A stretch of 64,000 bases of DNA. Source: Setaria digitata (taxonomy: Eukaryota > Nematoda > Chromadorea > Rhabditida > Setariidae). Position numbers and translations under genes: made by a program. Positions 1 to 13,663 of this stretch are shown piece after piece (the first letter of the stretch is position 1; the number at the start of each line of letters is the position of its first letter). Location: NCBI GenBank assembly GCA_003640385.1, contig RCAB01000234.1:1-64000 (forward strand), given 5' to 3'. The notes below the pieces were generated by a model. That model worked only from the letters and a program-made list of their open reading frames with translations, was not told the DNA's origin and made no database searches.

Positions 1-3000
1 TTCCTAGTTTAAAATAAATGCAAAGGAAACAGAAAATAAACCAGCAAAACACATAAAATGGCTGTTCATATCAGAATGATATGCAAAACAGCCACAACGG
101 AAGAAAAAAAAAAATGCACTAAAAAAAAAAAAAAAAAAACCAATGCTCGTCGCATTTCTTTATCGAGACTCCTTTCAAAATCAATTAATTGTTTGAATTT
201 TATATTTTCTCATCCTTTCAATACTGTGATTTTTTATCATTATTTCCAACTTTTTTTTTTTCTTTGTGCTGATCAAATGTGGAAACAATCAACATAAAGG
301 GAAAGTTATGTTGATATGAAGTACTAATTTTGTTTTAATCCAAGCCATCTTTATTCAATCTTCAATGTTAAATTTACACCTTGTGGAGTTCTGGATGATA
401 ATAAAGATACCCATTGATATCGAATTCATAAAACTCCATGTGGAATAGTTTGGCAAGATATGAAGTTAATTTCATGTGCTCCTAAAACTTAAATATTAAT
501 GGTTTCAGCCCCGTTTTAAAGTCTATTATGTGAACATATTTTATTAGGGGTTCAAAATTTATCCCATCACATTACAATGATAAGTATAATGTGTAAAGGA
601 AGAGTTTGTTTTATAATGATTAAAATAATTAACATGATAAAACAATTCCACGGCCCTGAAAGTAGAAGGTTAATCAGCAGATGTTAAAACAAGATACTAA
701 TCGAACTCTCTTCCGGAAAGAAAACCTCCAGCCAAGACAAAGAAAACTCTTCAAAAGCTAATTAGCTGTAGCTAAGTATATTAGTACTACTTAACGCAAA
801 TCAGGACAATTTATATTATTCATTCATTTGGAACAACAATACTTTCAAACTTCAATTATAACAAATTATCAGCGAAAATTCTTCATAAATTTGAAAGGCA
901 ACTGGATAATTTAGTCCAAAATTTGCACAAATATTATCATTATTATCAGCGATATTGATCATATCTAAATTTAACCCCGCCATGAAATCATTTCAGTGGA
1001 TCTTTTTGATTCATTTATTAGATTATTGCTAATTTAAATAAACTCCTCACATTGATCAATTTGATTTAAGAGGGATATTAATGGTTTTGAAAACTGGTAC
1101 CAATTCTAATCCACAAAGGCATTTACATGATGGATTTGACGGAAATGATTTGCTTTTGAGATCAGGAAAAATTTTCAATAAAAAAAATTTTACAGTCAAA
1201 TCAGCTGCTTAATTTAATTGGTGTTCTTTTCTTTTGGTAAAATCTTTACAAAGAAACAACACTGTTAATTCGTCCTTTTTTTTTTTTTTTTTTTTAAATC
1301 CTATTTTCATACTTACCTAACGAATTAACTATTATTAACTTTCGTCAAAACACTGGAAGTACCAAACAAAAAATTTTGTAAACTTTTTTTTTTAATCATC
1401 TTTCTATTCTTGCATCAATATTGAACAGGATGAAAGAATGAATCTACACTACGAATACTGCCCAATTTGTACCTTTTACTAATTATTATCTCCAAAATCA
1501 ATTAGGTCAAATTTCCACAATAATGCCATCATATTTGATGAATTGTTTCTTAATAATATACACCATTCTAACACACAAAAATTTGGCAAGTATACTTCTT
1601 TAAAATATCATAAATTTTTGAATTTGATATCTATCATCATGCAACAATTTCTCCTTCAATTACCCTTTCTCTAAGGACGATTAGGCATTTGTTAGTGATA
1701 AAAAAAAAAAGAGCAAAAAACAAACAAACAAATTAATAAATTATTCATAATGAATAAAAAAAAAAACATATAGAAAAGAAAAAAAAAAAGAGATATGTGA
1801 GAAATGATGTCAAAATTCAGAAAAACTAAAAGGAGAAAGGAAAAAGGACGAACGAAACGGAGAAACTTGCATAAACTGAATATCTCTTGTCGCATCCTTC
1901 ATCTTTCTCTCTCTTTCCCTTTCTCGTAACATGAAAATGAAAATCCGATTCATTTGCTGTTTACTGGAGAGAGTGACAGTCTTACTACACACATTGTAGT
2001 GTAACCATTATTATTGTCATCTTTATCGGACAATTATACTTATGGGGATACAACATACATGTATGTGTAAATAGTGCCACTAGTTGATATTGGAATTAGT
2101 TATTAATAAAAATTCCATACAGGTACGTGTAGAAGTTAGTTCCGTTACTCATAGAATAGGCTAAATTATTGCTATTTATCTCTGATAATATAGTAGTAAG
2201 TTAAAATCGTATTAATAACAAAACAGAAACTTAACGGATGAACAGATTATTTACGTAAATTACGCATGAAACTTTATTATTATCGAATATTTGCTGACAA
2301 GTATCCATTACATTACAATTTCTTGATTTTTTAGGCTAAAATTTTCTTTGTAACTGAATTCTGATACTACTCCTATCCGTCTACTATAATAGAACTAAAC
2401 TTTATGCACAATAAATACTTTAAAAAACCAACTACTGCAAAACGCAAAACTTCAAATAGACTACGCTTTATTTGCAAGAAAACCGTTGAAGGTGAATACA
2501 AATATTTTAAAGGTTTCCCTTAAGAAATCACTCGTAATTTTCAAAAGAAAGGCTACCTCAGACAGACAACAAAAAAGGGAAATAATGGGTAAATCAACAA
2601 CGGCAACAAAACAGAATTGGTGGAGATCAGTCATCTGAAATTCATTTGTAATACTTAAGATTTTCCGCTTCATCTCACGTTTCCACATATTTAACGTAGA
2701 TCTCAAAGAACAATTTTATTTGGTACACTTTTTTAAATGCAGTGAAATATGATATTAAGTCAAGAAGGCAATACGAAGTGGAACATTTGTGATCAAATGC
2801 AGAAAAATTTAACAATCCCTAAAATACCATAGGTCACAACATTCAGTTTCATTTCAATCATTTGTTTTTAAAAGAACATTGAAAAACGTTGCCTGCAATT
2901 TAATTTTCAGCCAACATACCAACTAGGAAATTAATAATGTAAGAACTTATCAAATTATCACCAAGAAGAAAAAAAAGAAAAAAGAAAAAGGTTCTCTGTT

Positions 3001-3338
3001 GAATTTCACCAAAACAAAAAAAAAAAGAATTTTGTGAAAGTCATCAAATTTTGTCTGAAAAAACCTCATAGATTTCCTTAGCATTTAAAATCGATTGAAA
3101 GTTTAAACCGCCTTTCATTAAAATGAAATAATGGAAGGCTTTCCTGCTTTCTTATAAATATAAAAGTGTTGAAATAATGAGTGAATTTTTCTCAATATGT
3201 TATGTTGGGGAAGTACACATCTTTCATGCTTCGTTCAAGCACATTATTTTAAATAGAAATGTAAGATTCTCTTCCTTCATTGCAGTTAAAATACACCGAA
3301 GAAGCAAATTCTAAGAGGAAAAAAAACCACCGATAAAG
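1..3338. other. Non-coding stretch downstream of npp-8
   Basis: This stretch lies beyond the 3' end of the npp-8 gene. It is very AT-rich, with poly-A/T runs (for example near 120-140, 1276-1295 and 1708-1790) and a CT-rich tract near 1903-1925. I saw no reading frame with convincing coding character on either strand. Two short open pieces near 360-415 and 510-550 on the plus strand end in stops without usable splice context. The part next to position 3338 is probably the npp-8 3' untranslated region. Confidence 0.5.
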
Positions 3339-6300
3339 TCACATATTTTCCAACATAGTTTGCAATGATTTGAACGTTTCGATGAGTTTTTTCTGATCAG
3401 GAACAGTAAATGATTGAGCTTGCGAGAGATGTATCAAAAATGCCGCTACAAGATCTAAACATTTGCTAGCCAGTGCTGATCTGCTGCAACAGAAACAACA
3501 CCTTTTAAACGAAAATCTTTAAAATGAATACAAAGTATTATCCATTAAAAATACCATAGCTATTTTATCATTCGGTACTTCAAACAACTACAATGGATCT
3601 CAATTAGGATGTATAATACTACAACCTACAGATATAAATCATTTACTAAGTGTTATACTTATCGCTGCCATATAAATAGGTTTGTAACAGGCATTCATAG
3701 CCTTTATCCTCTACCCTAGGTACAACGATAAGCATCTACAACTAATGTAAAGTGATACCAAGGGATCTCACCTTTGCTGATAAAAGCGGGAAGAATCTTC
3801 AACGAACTTCGTTATCACATGTAAAGCTGATCGCATTAAGTAAAGACATGCCGTATCATTCTTTTGGTAAAATGGATCTCTCCTATAATGAGTTTAGTGG
3901 ACTGAAATCAGACAACTTTCCCTACCACTCTCCCCAAATTATAAGTGATCAAATCTGAGAACCTGAAATAAATATTTCATTTACCTAAAGATAGTCGATA
4001 ATGTACCAATTACAACGTTAAATGGCGCTTCGATTATTGCCACAATAATATGTAAAAATGAAGGTGAAAAACCTTCGCGCATTCCTCTATTCAACAATTT
4101 CGATAAGATTATATCTAAAAAGATAAATACAACAAATCATTTTTAAAGCTGTAAATTTAAAGAATTCTAAGCAAATAAAGGTAATTAAATAAGGAATGTT
4201 AAACACTTAGACGAAATACCAAAAACTGCACAAAATAAAATGTAGAACTACTAGAAAAATATAGAGTACTTCCGTCCTAAAATACTCTACTAAATCTCAG
4301 CGAACAAATTTCATACCACACAGAAGGATAATTATACAACATTTCTCGGTCTTCTGTTTTGGATTACGTCATCACTTCGTCTCAGAATAATTCTTAAAGT
4401 TCTTATATCTTTTTTCTTAAGATTATGCCGAGTGGAAGAAGTACATTATCGATTTAACTCTAGCACCAGCGGAAAAACCTACCAAGAGGATAATATTTTG
4501 GTACTAGTGAATACTTCTTCCCTAAGGCAGCTATTCGTCTACCTAGCCGCTGAATACGTATTTCACGCGACTCGGCTTCGGATGAGAATAATTCTGTAAA
4601 ACAATGTTATCAACCTGGAAAACAGTGATAAAGAATTGGATTAAAGAATTTAAAAAAACGCTTGCCGATAATCACCCCACCAAATACGTATCATAAATCC
4701 AACGAAAAAAAAGAGCAGCTCAACATGGAAAGTGAGGATCTACTTTCTTCTTACATGTTCATTAAATCTGAACAAGCTAACCCAATTTGCATATAAAAGA
4801 TAGCCCACCCTGAGACGCATTAAAGAAACCTACTAGTATATGTACTATGCGTTAAACTCTACAATAATGTAAACAGTGTAGGAAATGCCCAGAAAGTGAT
4901 TCTCCGCGTGCACGAGTGTGTCGTTTAGGTTTCAAAACTATTGTGAAAGTAACCTTTGTCAATTATCTCAGTATAGAAATCTTCAATAGCATTTTCATCA
5001 TAAGTTGCTGAACAAAAGCAGAGAGCAAGTTTGATATCAGGCAAGTCCAGCGGAACAGCGAATTCTTCGAAAAGTTCTTGTACTGTATACAGCTGCTTTT
5101 CAAGATAATTTCTGGCTGCAACCGTCTCACGAGTTTGCGGCATCGACTGTACCAAATCCCTAATTTCCGTTTTCATTAATTACGAATAAATGTTTCGTTT
5201 ATATTACGAGGTAGTAGATTAGGAGTAATCTCACAAAAAATAAGTCTAATTTCTGATTTCATAGAGGCAGTGCAAAAAGTAGTACTAGTAGCAATAAAAA
5301 GAGAAGCAGAATCACAATGGAACCTAAAGTTAGAAATAAACTGTTTGGCTAACCTTGTCGCAAGCTGAATTTGAGCAACATCAAGTTTATCACGTATTTC
5401 CAGCACGAGATCATGTAATTCAGTATTACTGTCAATTTCTAGATTTGCTGATTGAACACACATTGCAGCTTGTGACAAATATGCAACACGGCGCTGAATA
5501 TCGAAAGCATCCCTAGGAACGATAGATATATGAAAACAGTTACCGCAAAGATACTGTAAAACTAAACAATATGAAAAGCATACGTTTCGCGCTGAGCAAG
5601 CTGATATAAAAGATTAGCTGCCTTCATATGATCACCGTTACGCTCATGAAATCGCCATAAAAGATCCAAGTATCGACTTGAACCACCTTCTTCAACACAA
5701 CGATGAAGGAATGCTTCCAGGAATGGAGACCTACTCTGAAATGAATCCAAGCTTTAACAAATAATTGCCACCACTTCCAATCAAATACGGTTTTTTTTTT
5801 TTTTCACTTTTAAAACACTTCCTCTACTACTTTCTACAATATGTGGGAAAACTTATGGGTGAAAAAAAAAGAATAGATAACCTGCAGAACAACACTACTA
5901 AAATCATTATCCAGAAGCCATTTAAAAATGGCCACATTTGCAAGCTCATCTTTCGATTCCAGAACTTTCCGAATGATAAGATCTTTTGATGGATTAAGCA
6001 GATCTAACGTACCCGCTGTTTTCTGGTCAGTCATTATACGATCCAGAGTGTCCGTTATGCACTTGTATGCATCCTTTCTATAAATTTTTTAATTAAATTA
6101 AACGAAAAAAATGGTGAACATCACATGGTAATCAGACTAAGGATAAAAGAAGTAAAGAAACCTTCTTGCAAATGCCTCCTGTGCAAATATATCATTTTCT
6201 CCACAATGATTTTTGTACGCTATTATGGCCAATAACTTTGAATCATCACGTTCCGCGCGTTCTAATACCAAATCTACGATCCCTTCCACATAATCAACTT

Positions 6301-9300
6301 AAAAATACAACATATTACTACAGAAATGAGCAAAAGTTTGAGGATATGAATGGAGTGAAAACTGGTACGAAGAAAACCTAGAAATTTGACAATAATAACG
6401 ACACCATCTTCAAAAACTGATAAATAATTGAATAAAAATCAGTGGTATCAAATCTCCTTCCCTGGTCCATTTACCCTACATGATCAGTGAAGAGTTTAAG
6501 GGACAAAAGCTTGATGTCATATTCTAACATGACTTCGTTCACAATGAAAGAAAGAATACTGAAAAGGAAGAGTGCTCACTAAAAACGATATATGTCCCTT
6601 TCGTTATGTATCAATTTAAGCACAGCATCATCGTTTCTCTCTCTCTCTCTCCAATAGCGTTTCGGTTCATATTTCTTATTTCCAAGAGCAAACAAATAAA
6701 GGAAAAGATATACAAGTACGCAGGCTATTCTTACCTTCGTAGAGAAGTTGGCAAATTACTGGCAAATTAATTTTTTGGATCCCTGTTTTTAACAATTTAA
6801 CGGCTTCTGCTAATATTTCTGTTCGTGAAGAACATGGTGGTAAACGACGCACTTCTTCAATCATTTCTGTGGCCTAAATCAGGTAAAATGCAATTATGAT
6901 TTCATCCACCCCAAATATGCTCCGGCGAAGTTTATCAAAAGGTGGGTATAAACCGCGGTGGATATCACTTCTTCTGCATTATTTGTAGTTAATAGAACTG
7001 GGTCGATAATCAACAGCAACAAAGCAAAATTTTTCATATTTTTTTCTATATCTAAAGAATATATTTCTCAGGCATGCTAAATAGAAAACAATTTGCTATC
7101 ATCAACCTGACTGCTATGCCACACAAAACTAGAAATCGAACTGGCATTTATCAGTAATAAAAATATATGATTTTACCTTCGTCGTATTAGCATCATCTAC
7201 AGAAAACAACGAAGGACAGCAATCACGCAGTTCGTTGCATAAGACAGTCGTTGTTGCATTGTCACCCAGATAGTGACGAACGAGACATGTTATCAAATCA
7301 GCACACAGCTAAATTCAGTTATTCATAAGAAAAAAAAATTGGGATATGGCCTAAAACTGATAAATACACTCGAAAGTTAATCTAAATTTAATTACAAAAG
7401 AAAGCAGATGGCAGTATTTTTCCAGATGTCATTCACAGGAGTATAATTAAGCAGTTCAGCTATTGCTGTCTGGAAGCAGTGGTGAACTATGCTAAAACTT
7501 TCCTTACCTGCTGACCACTTAGTATTATATTGCAGAGACATGTGGCGACCAGACAGTTCCGACTTTTCGCGCTAAGAAGCGCTGTCACAACGTGAAACTG
7601 ATGCTCGCATAAGATTTTCCATAACAACAACACTTCCACAGTAAGCGACAAAAGTTCACGAAAACTAAGTAATGAACGGCGCTCAGAATGCGATGCCACT
7701 GGAACAGTATAACCACTCGCAAAAAGCATTTGTACAAATAAAGTTTTGTAATGCATCAAGATATAAATGAATAAAAACACTTCAACTATAAAACAATACC
7801 TTCCGTACGAGAATGCGCAGTATCGTCATCAATTGTAAGTTGCACATATTCCTGAACATTCCCGATTAATCCATAATCCTCAATAACCCTTTTGAATGGT
7901 CTCAGTTGGTTTAATAACCATTCCAATTCGTCAACGCCATAAACACTAACAAGCTGAAAGAAAAATCTATAAATTGATTTCCAAAACTTCAACAATCTCA
8001 AATATGAAATACTGTAATGATGATAATCCATAAAACCTTATTGTCAGGAAGCAACTGGCATAAAGGCTTTGTCCATAAATTTTCAACAATTCGTGAAAAA
8101 TGAAGGAAAAGTGCATCATGTCTGCAACTCATCGAGGCCTGTAATTAAAAACCTATTGAGACTACGACAATATAAGATTAATAACGAAATAATCTTCTGC
8201 TTCGAAATGTTTAGATAGGAAAGTCAATCAAGGAAATCTTTTAGAGCATTAAAAAGGTTAGCTTACATATGTTTGGATTTCGTTCGATAACGAAGTTTCG
8301 TCACCATTCAAAACCTGCTGCATTTCCGGGAAGGAATCTCTTGACGAGCGCACAAAACGCTTCTGCTGCTGAGGCGTAGATGAGAACAGTGGCGCTGCAA
8401 CAGCCAAACACTTCGGATTAATTTACAGTGAAAATAGAACTTCAGCAAGTAGAGGTTAAATTTAGACCTGTATGAAGTGTATTCTAAAAATTTCAAACTC
8501 ATCTAGTAATCAGAGGTGCCAAAACCTTCACTGCATGAGAAGTCTCAACGAAACTCTCTAATTCAACGGGTTCAATTATAGAGCTATTTTTTGTGTCAAT
8601 TTAATCAAAGCAACACTATGAAATTAGACGTTCCTGAGCTTTACCATATGCTCAATTTTGAGAATTAAAACCTACAACGAATCTGCAGAGAAATATCCGA
8701 AAGTGAATCGGCGGTAGGTAATGAATATTGGCTCACACTACCTACACGAAACGGTGATCCTAGATATTTGCTTCGAACTTTTTCATTGCTCAACATGAAA
8801 AACAACCGTAAAGCCGAATCCTGAAAATAGATTCATATCTTCCCAATAAATCATGGCAAAATTGAGGGTCCTGCTTCGTAAACCATTTTTGTTACGATAA
8901 ATGTTTTTCTAACTAAACACAACCTTCACTGCACTGCTTACTCCACATTCTGTACAAAGAATTGTCAGAGCCATGTCACCAACATTAACCAATCCATGTA
9001 ACTGCGTAAAGTAGCTAATATGTGATGAATCAGGTCCGAATTGAAGAAGAATATCACGCAGCATATCAACGGGTGTACGGTGATCAATAATTTGTATTCC
9101 CTGAGATTTGAATGGCATGCAAATAGATGAAAGCAACCATTTCAAATACAACGAAAAAAAAGTCTAAGCGATGCAGAATACCTTTAAAAAAAAGATATAT
9201 AGGGGCAAGAAATTAAAATGTATTTAATTCAGTACGTCTTACAGTGGTGAAGCAATTCAAGAAACAATCAATAATTATCTTTCAGAAGAATATTCTCATC

Positions 9301-12300
9301 TGTACAACGATTCCGCTTTAGCTCATCTGCTCCGTCAAGCTGTGGTGCTTATTAGTTAGGCAAATAACTTACATAAAATGAAGAAATACCTTTTCACATA
9401 AAACAATGAATTTTTCAGAAGTATCCCTAAACAGTAAAAGATTTGTAGGGAGACGACAAGCTGTAGCTGCCTGAAATACAGTAGATCACAAATCTCAGTA
9501 GAAAGTGAGAATAAGATGTTGGCAAAAGGTTTACTGACTCAAAAAAACTCATATTTCATTAAACTTCATCTTACCTAAAAAAAAAAAATACAAGAACTTG
9601 ACAATACGCATGCACATAAAAAACGTACCAAAAGCGGTGCTCTGGATATAGTTTTTGTTATAGCCATCACCAAACTTCGAAGACGTAATTGTGTCTGAAA
9701 TATATTAGTAAATATTAACATTAACAACATGCTGCGGTAATCACATTCAAAACAGGTAGAAAACGAACATTACTATATAATGACATAAATCCAAAAAAAA
9801 AAAATAATCTATTTTTTTTTTAACATTACAAAGCCTGGTAAGCTATATGCCATAAATTCCATAATTAAGAAGTAGCAAAAAAAAAAAACAGTTACACAAA
9901 AAAGCAAAGAAATGCTATAAATACTTTTAGACGAAAGCGCAAGCAGTAATAGTATAGAAACTAACCACATTTTCTGTAAGGCATTCAGAAGTTGGAAAAT
10001 TCGATGAGCAAAAAACCGAAAGATTAGAGATATCGATGCCAGCTTCACCAGCCATGATACCAACTTCTGCAAAAACTTTGAAATATCATGCTTCCAAAAC
10101 TTTCAAAACTCAAATGCACATTATCCATTCACTTAACATGGCCTAACATCTTTACTGATGCTTCTTGCAGTGATAACATCATGTACCTATCGCATTTTAT
10201 ATGTTGATTAGAACAAAAATTTGAAAATATATACCGTGAGCGTAAAATGCATCGTAGATAGAGAGCGGATGGAAAGATACCGGTGAAATACCATAACCGG
10301 GCGGTAGACGAATATGTTTCAGACGCAAACAGCTAGGTCTCATGCCTTCCTGAAAATCTGATTTTCACCACTAAAACGCTTATCGACGTTCTTAATACAA
10401 TATCTTATAAAGTTCCTTATCATTAGTCAAGTACCAATTCTTTTCTCCAACATTTCAGTGAAATTTGAATTTCAAAATAAAAAAGCAATATAACATAGCT
10501 CACCATCCAATTTAACACGGACGACTTCGAAGTCACCTGATAAGCATTTTTCGGTACTGGTGGGAAACAGCTAAAGAATAAACGAACACCTTTCCTTGTT
10601 GTCGCAATCTGAAAAAAAAAAAAAAAAACATAATTTAAGTGGCGAAATGCTTACCAAATCTTTTGAGAATGGATTGGAAAAAAAAATCAAACAAACTGCT
10701 CCATAGTATAACTTTTACGAACTAATACGAAGCATTAAGGGCTGTTCCATTTAGCCTTGGATTTCATAAATCCAACAGTAAACATGCATTCAAACAATGA
10801 AATTGAGATTATTTCATTGTCGATAAAATAGACTTGTTCAGCTTTATAACGACAAACATAATTTTTGCAACTTACAAGATGCAAATGTCGAGACTGTGTG
10901 TAAGGTACTGGACTAATGCTCACAATGTCGATAAAAAAAGAGGCATCCACCGATCTGCATTCTGTTGCAGCGAGTTCCTAAAGTTAATTTGCAACAAAAG
11001 TAAGCTGTCTGATAGAAATAATCAGGACAATTCCATCGTTCAAAGTCTTATGCCCGTGATGGAGGGAAGGACTGCATTTCAGACGTGGAAATATATGCCA
11101 CAGTATGTTATCCACCAAAAATTTCGCTTAGCTCCCTCACTGCATAGGATGCAGATCTCTATAGCTTCTGGGTTTTTCAAATCCAAAAGTTTCAGCTGTA
11201 TTTGCTTGGCACATCCCAAAGAATGCTTGTGTTGAAATATGAGGTTTTGTAACAAAAATTATGAATAGTAAACCTGAATTTGTCCATGACTCAGCGATGC
11301 TACTTTGACTATTGAATTTCCATCAGCATTCAAGTCATAAACCTGTATGGATCCATTTTCAGAAAGACTATATAAGATATGCCTAGAATCATCTAGACAT
11401 AATCGTACCAGCCGTTCTAAAATATCCTCTGGTCAAAAAGGCAATCAATTTTAGTTATTTTCTCAGTATTCATCCTCATCAGTTATAAGATGAAGCTCCA
11501 AAATTAGGAAAAAAAGAAGTGACACGGATAATAAGTACCAAAATTATTAAACAATACTGCCAAAATCTTAACCCACTTGATATCACTGGAGAATGTACTA
11601 CGAATATTACCTTCTTTCCCCGTAATTAAAGATATGGAAGGCAAGAAATAGCTAATAAAGCTTTTGGAATGATTTATTTTTCGACATCGACGGCTGAACC
11701 AGCCTTTATCCTGAAAAACAAGAAAAAAGGATATAATCTTTGCATGGACTGTTGAGCGAGTGGAAAAACTTGAAGAGCAAGATATGCATACTGTACTAAT
11801 TCCGAAATTTATACCTGATAATCAAGCTCATACAAAATCTCCTCTTCCGTGTAAAAAATACGGCCGTTTGATGTTGCAATTATATCTGATATAGTTGCAT
11901 CATCGATTGGAACCTGAAACTTCCAGATCTATAATATCCTTCCAATAAAGGGACTGAAAATAAGAGTTAAAACAGCGGTGGATGTATTTACTCAAAATGT
12001 CTACTATTCCAAGTTTTCAAGCTGTAAAATCTCGCTCAAAAATATCAGCAATGGTTAGGAAGTTCTCCGCTGCCGCAGAATAACTGGACAATCATGGTTG
12101 CAATAGTGTAAACTGTAAAAAAGTTAGTGGAAGAATAGAAAAACTAATTTATCCATCATAAAATAACCTTAAAAAGTGCATCTGGAAGAAGATACATATC
12201 AGACTGCTTGAAATCCTCGGGTGAAGAAGACATATCTGTGACCGTTATGTTATTATTTGCGAAGCTTGCCGCCAGTAACACGATTTCTTTCGTTGTCGCT

Positions 12301-13663
12301 ACAACAACCAAGCAATGAATATGCTTCTGTAATAACTACTGAATTAATAGCTTAAGGATAGAAATTTTGGAAAAGAAAGAACATAGAAACTTGATTCTTT
12401 CACAACACGTACTGAATAACAAATTAAAATGAGAACTGATAATACTAACGGTAAAATTCCTCTCAAGAAGTGCAAGAACAATTATAGGAGTAAGATTTTT
12501 CTTTACAGTCTCCGAAGCTATCGAAATGAAATATATCTAAAAGTCGGGAACAAGAGATAACAGTAAAAAGAATGGATAGCAAAAACACTCTCCGAATCTT
12601 ATATTTCATTCCAGTGGGAAGATCTGAGTGACTTCGGAAATAATTACCTGGAACACACCAGCCTTTGGTTTTGCGACTGCCACTTTGGTAATTGTATTAG
12701 GTATTCCATCAAAGTAAGCTAGATCTGAACTGAAAATGAACACTGTTGCTGCAAAAACTACTAAACAAATAATGAATTCACTGATACAAATTTGACAATA
12801 ACTCCCGCTCTATGATACATTCCAAAACACAGCTCTGGAACAAAAGAGGAATGTTCCGCACAATGTGATTTTTTGACAAAACCTAGTAGAAAATGGAAAT
12901 GCAGCTCTGGAAAAGGAAAAAATGACCAACTAAATAAATCGGTGCAAATAATCACTCGATTCTTAACTTAATTATAATTCGTTTTATAGGGATATCCAAT
13001 TTCGAATGACATACCCATTGCAAAAATGCTTTTTTTTTTCGAAAAGATCAATCATGAAAAAAACCTGTCTTCATAATTCCAAACGTATAGATCGGCATCA
13101 ATTGTCATATAAGCACGTCCAATTTCGGCTAATACACCCATTGTACAAATGCTTTGGGTACCTACAAAAGCCAACAGCATCGCTGACTGAAGAATTATAA
13201 TGTTTGAGCACTCAGCTCAGTTTACGACCTACGCTGAAGCACGAAAAGAAATTAAAACCACTGAGGAAAGAAATTTACTATTAAGCTGATCCTTCAGCTC
13301 TTGTGGAATCGGTTTCAAATGACCATGAACAAATTCTGGTACCTCCAAATCACTCAGAGGTTGATAATCACCTGTTGCAAGACCAGATATTGTCACTTTA
13401 TCTATAATAAATATTTTAATTCAAACATTCGTGAATGCTCGGTGGCATTCAAACTGCTCTTAACCATGAACAAAGTAGATCCATAAAGAGATGATATGGC
13501 CACAAAGTCTATAGAACGAGAAAAAAAACTGACCTGGTTGGTACGGATCGTACTTTAATTTGTAGTACAAATCAGAATCTTCACAGATTCTTAAAATGGA
13601 TCGTTGTACATAGTTCGCAGCACTTTCCAACGCGTCACCGGCAACCTGTCCATGCGATTCCAT
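3339..13663 (-). CDS. npp-8: Nucleoporin Nup155/Nup170 family, 30 exons, about 1305 aa
   Basis: This is a scaffold nucleoporin of the inner ring of the nuclear pore complex (Nup93 subcomplex). Exons in transcript order: 13663-13534, 13401-13279, 13161-13065, 12729-12648, 12326-12168, 11913-11815, 11710-11611, 11428-11274, 10977-10876, 10608-10504, 10349-10235, 10066-9966, 9694-9629, 9470-9390, 9100-8924, 8820-8676, 8394-8267, 8138-8037, 7953-7800, 7698-7508, 7308-7177, 6873-6735, 6297-6162, 6077-5882, 5735-5584, 5512-5354, 5159-4954, 4593-4483, 4114-3985, 3483-3339. All phases agree and the sum is 3918 bases. Family-typical stretches include YVWNYED and KVAVAKPKAGVFQ in the N-terminal beta-propeller, WFSRRCRKINHSKS, RLPPGYG, and in the C-terminal alpha-solenoid LWKILCEHQFHVV, KCITDTLDRI and DLLWRFHERN. 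The predicted length is slightly below the vertebrate protein (about 1391 aa). The first Met begins a sequence that aligns with the family N-terminus. The acceptor at 6298 is TTTAAG. Single exon edges may be off by a few bases, but the identity is secure. Confidence 0.95.

Noticed and set aside
8500..8560. Possible extra npp-8 exon
   Set aside because: The direct join of 8676 to 8394 keeps phase and family alignment, so this segment is intron.
10834..11235. Plus-strand open frame of 133 codons
   Set aside because: It is antisense to a well-supported npp-8 exon (10876-10977) and its intron.
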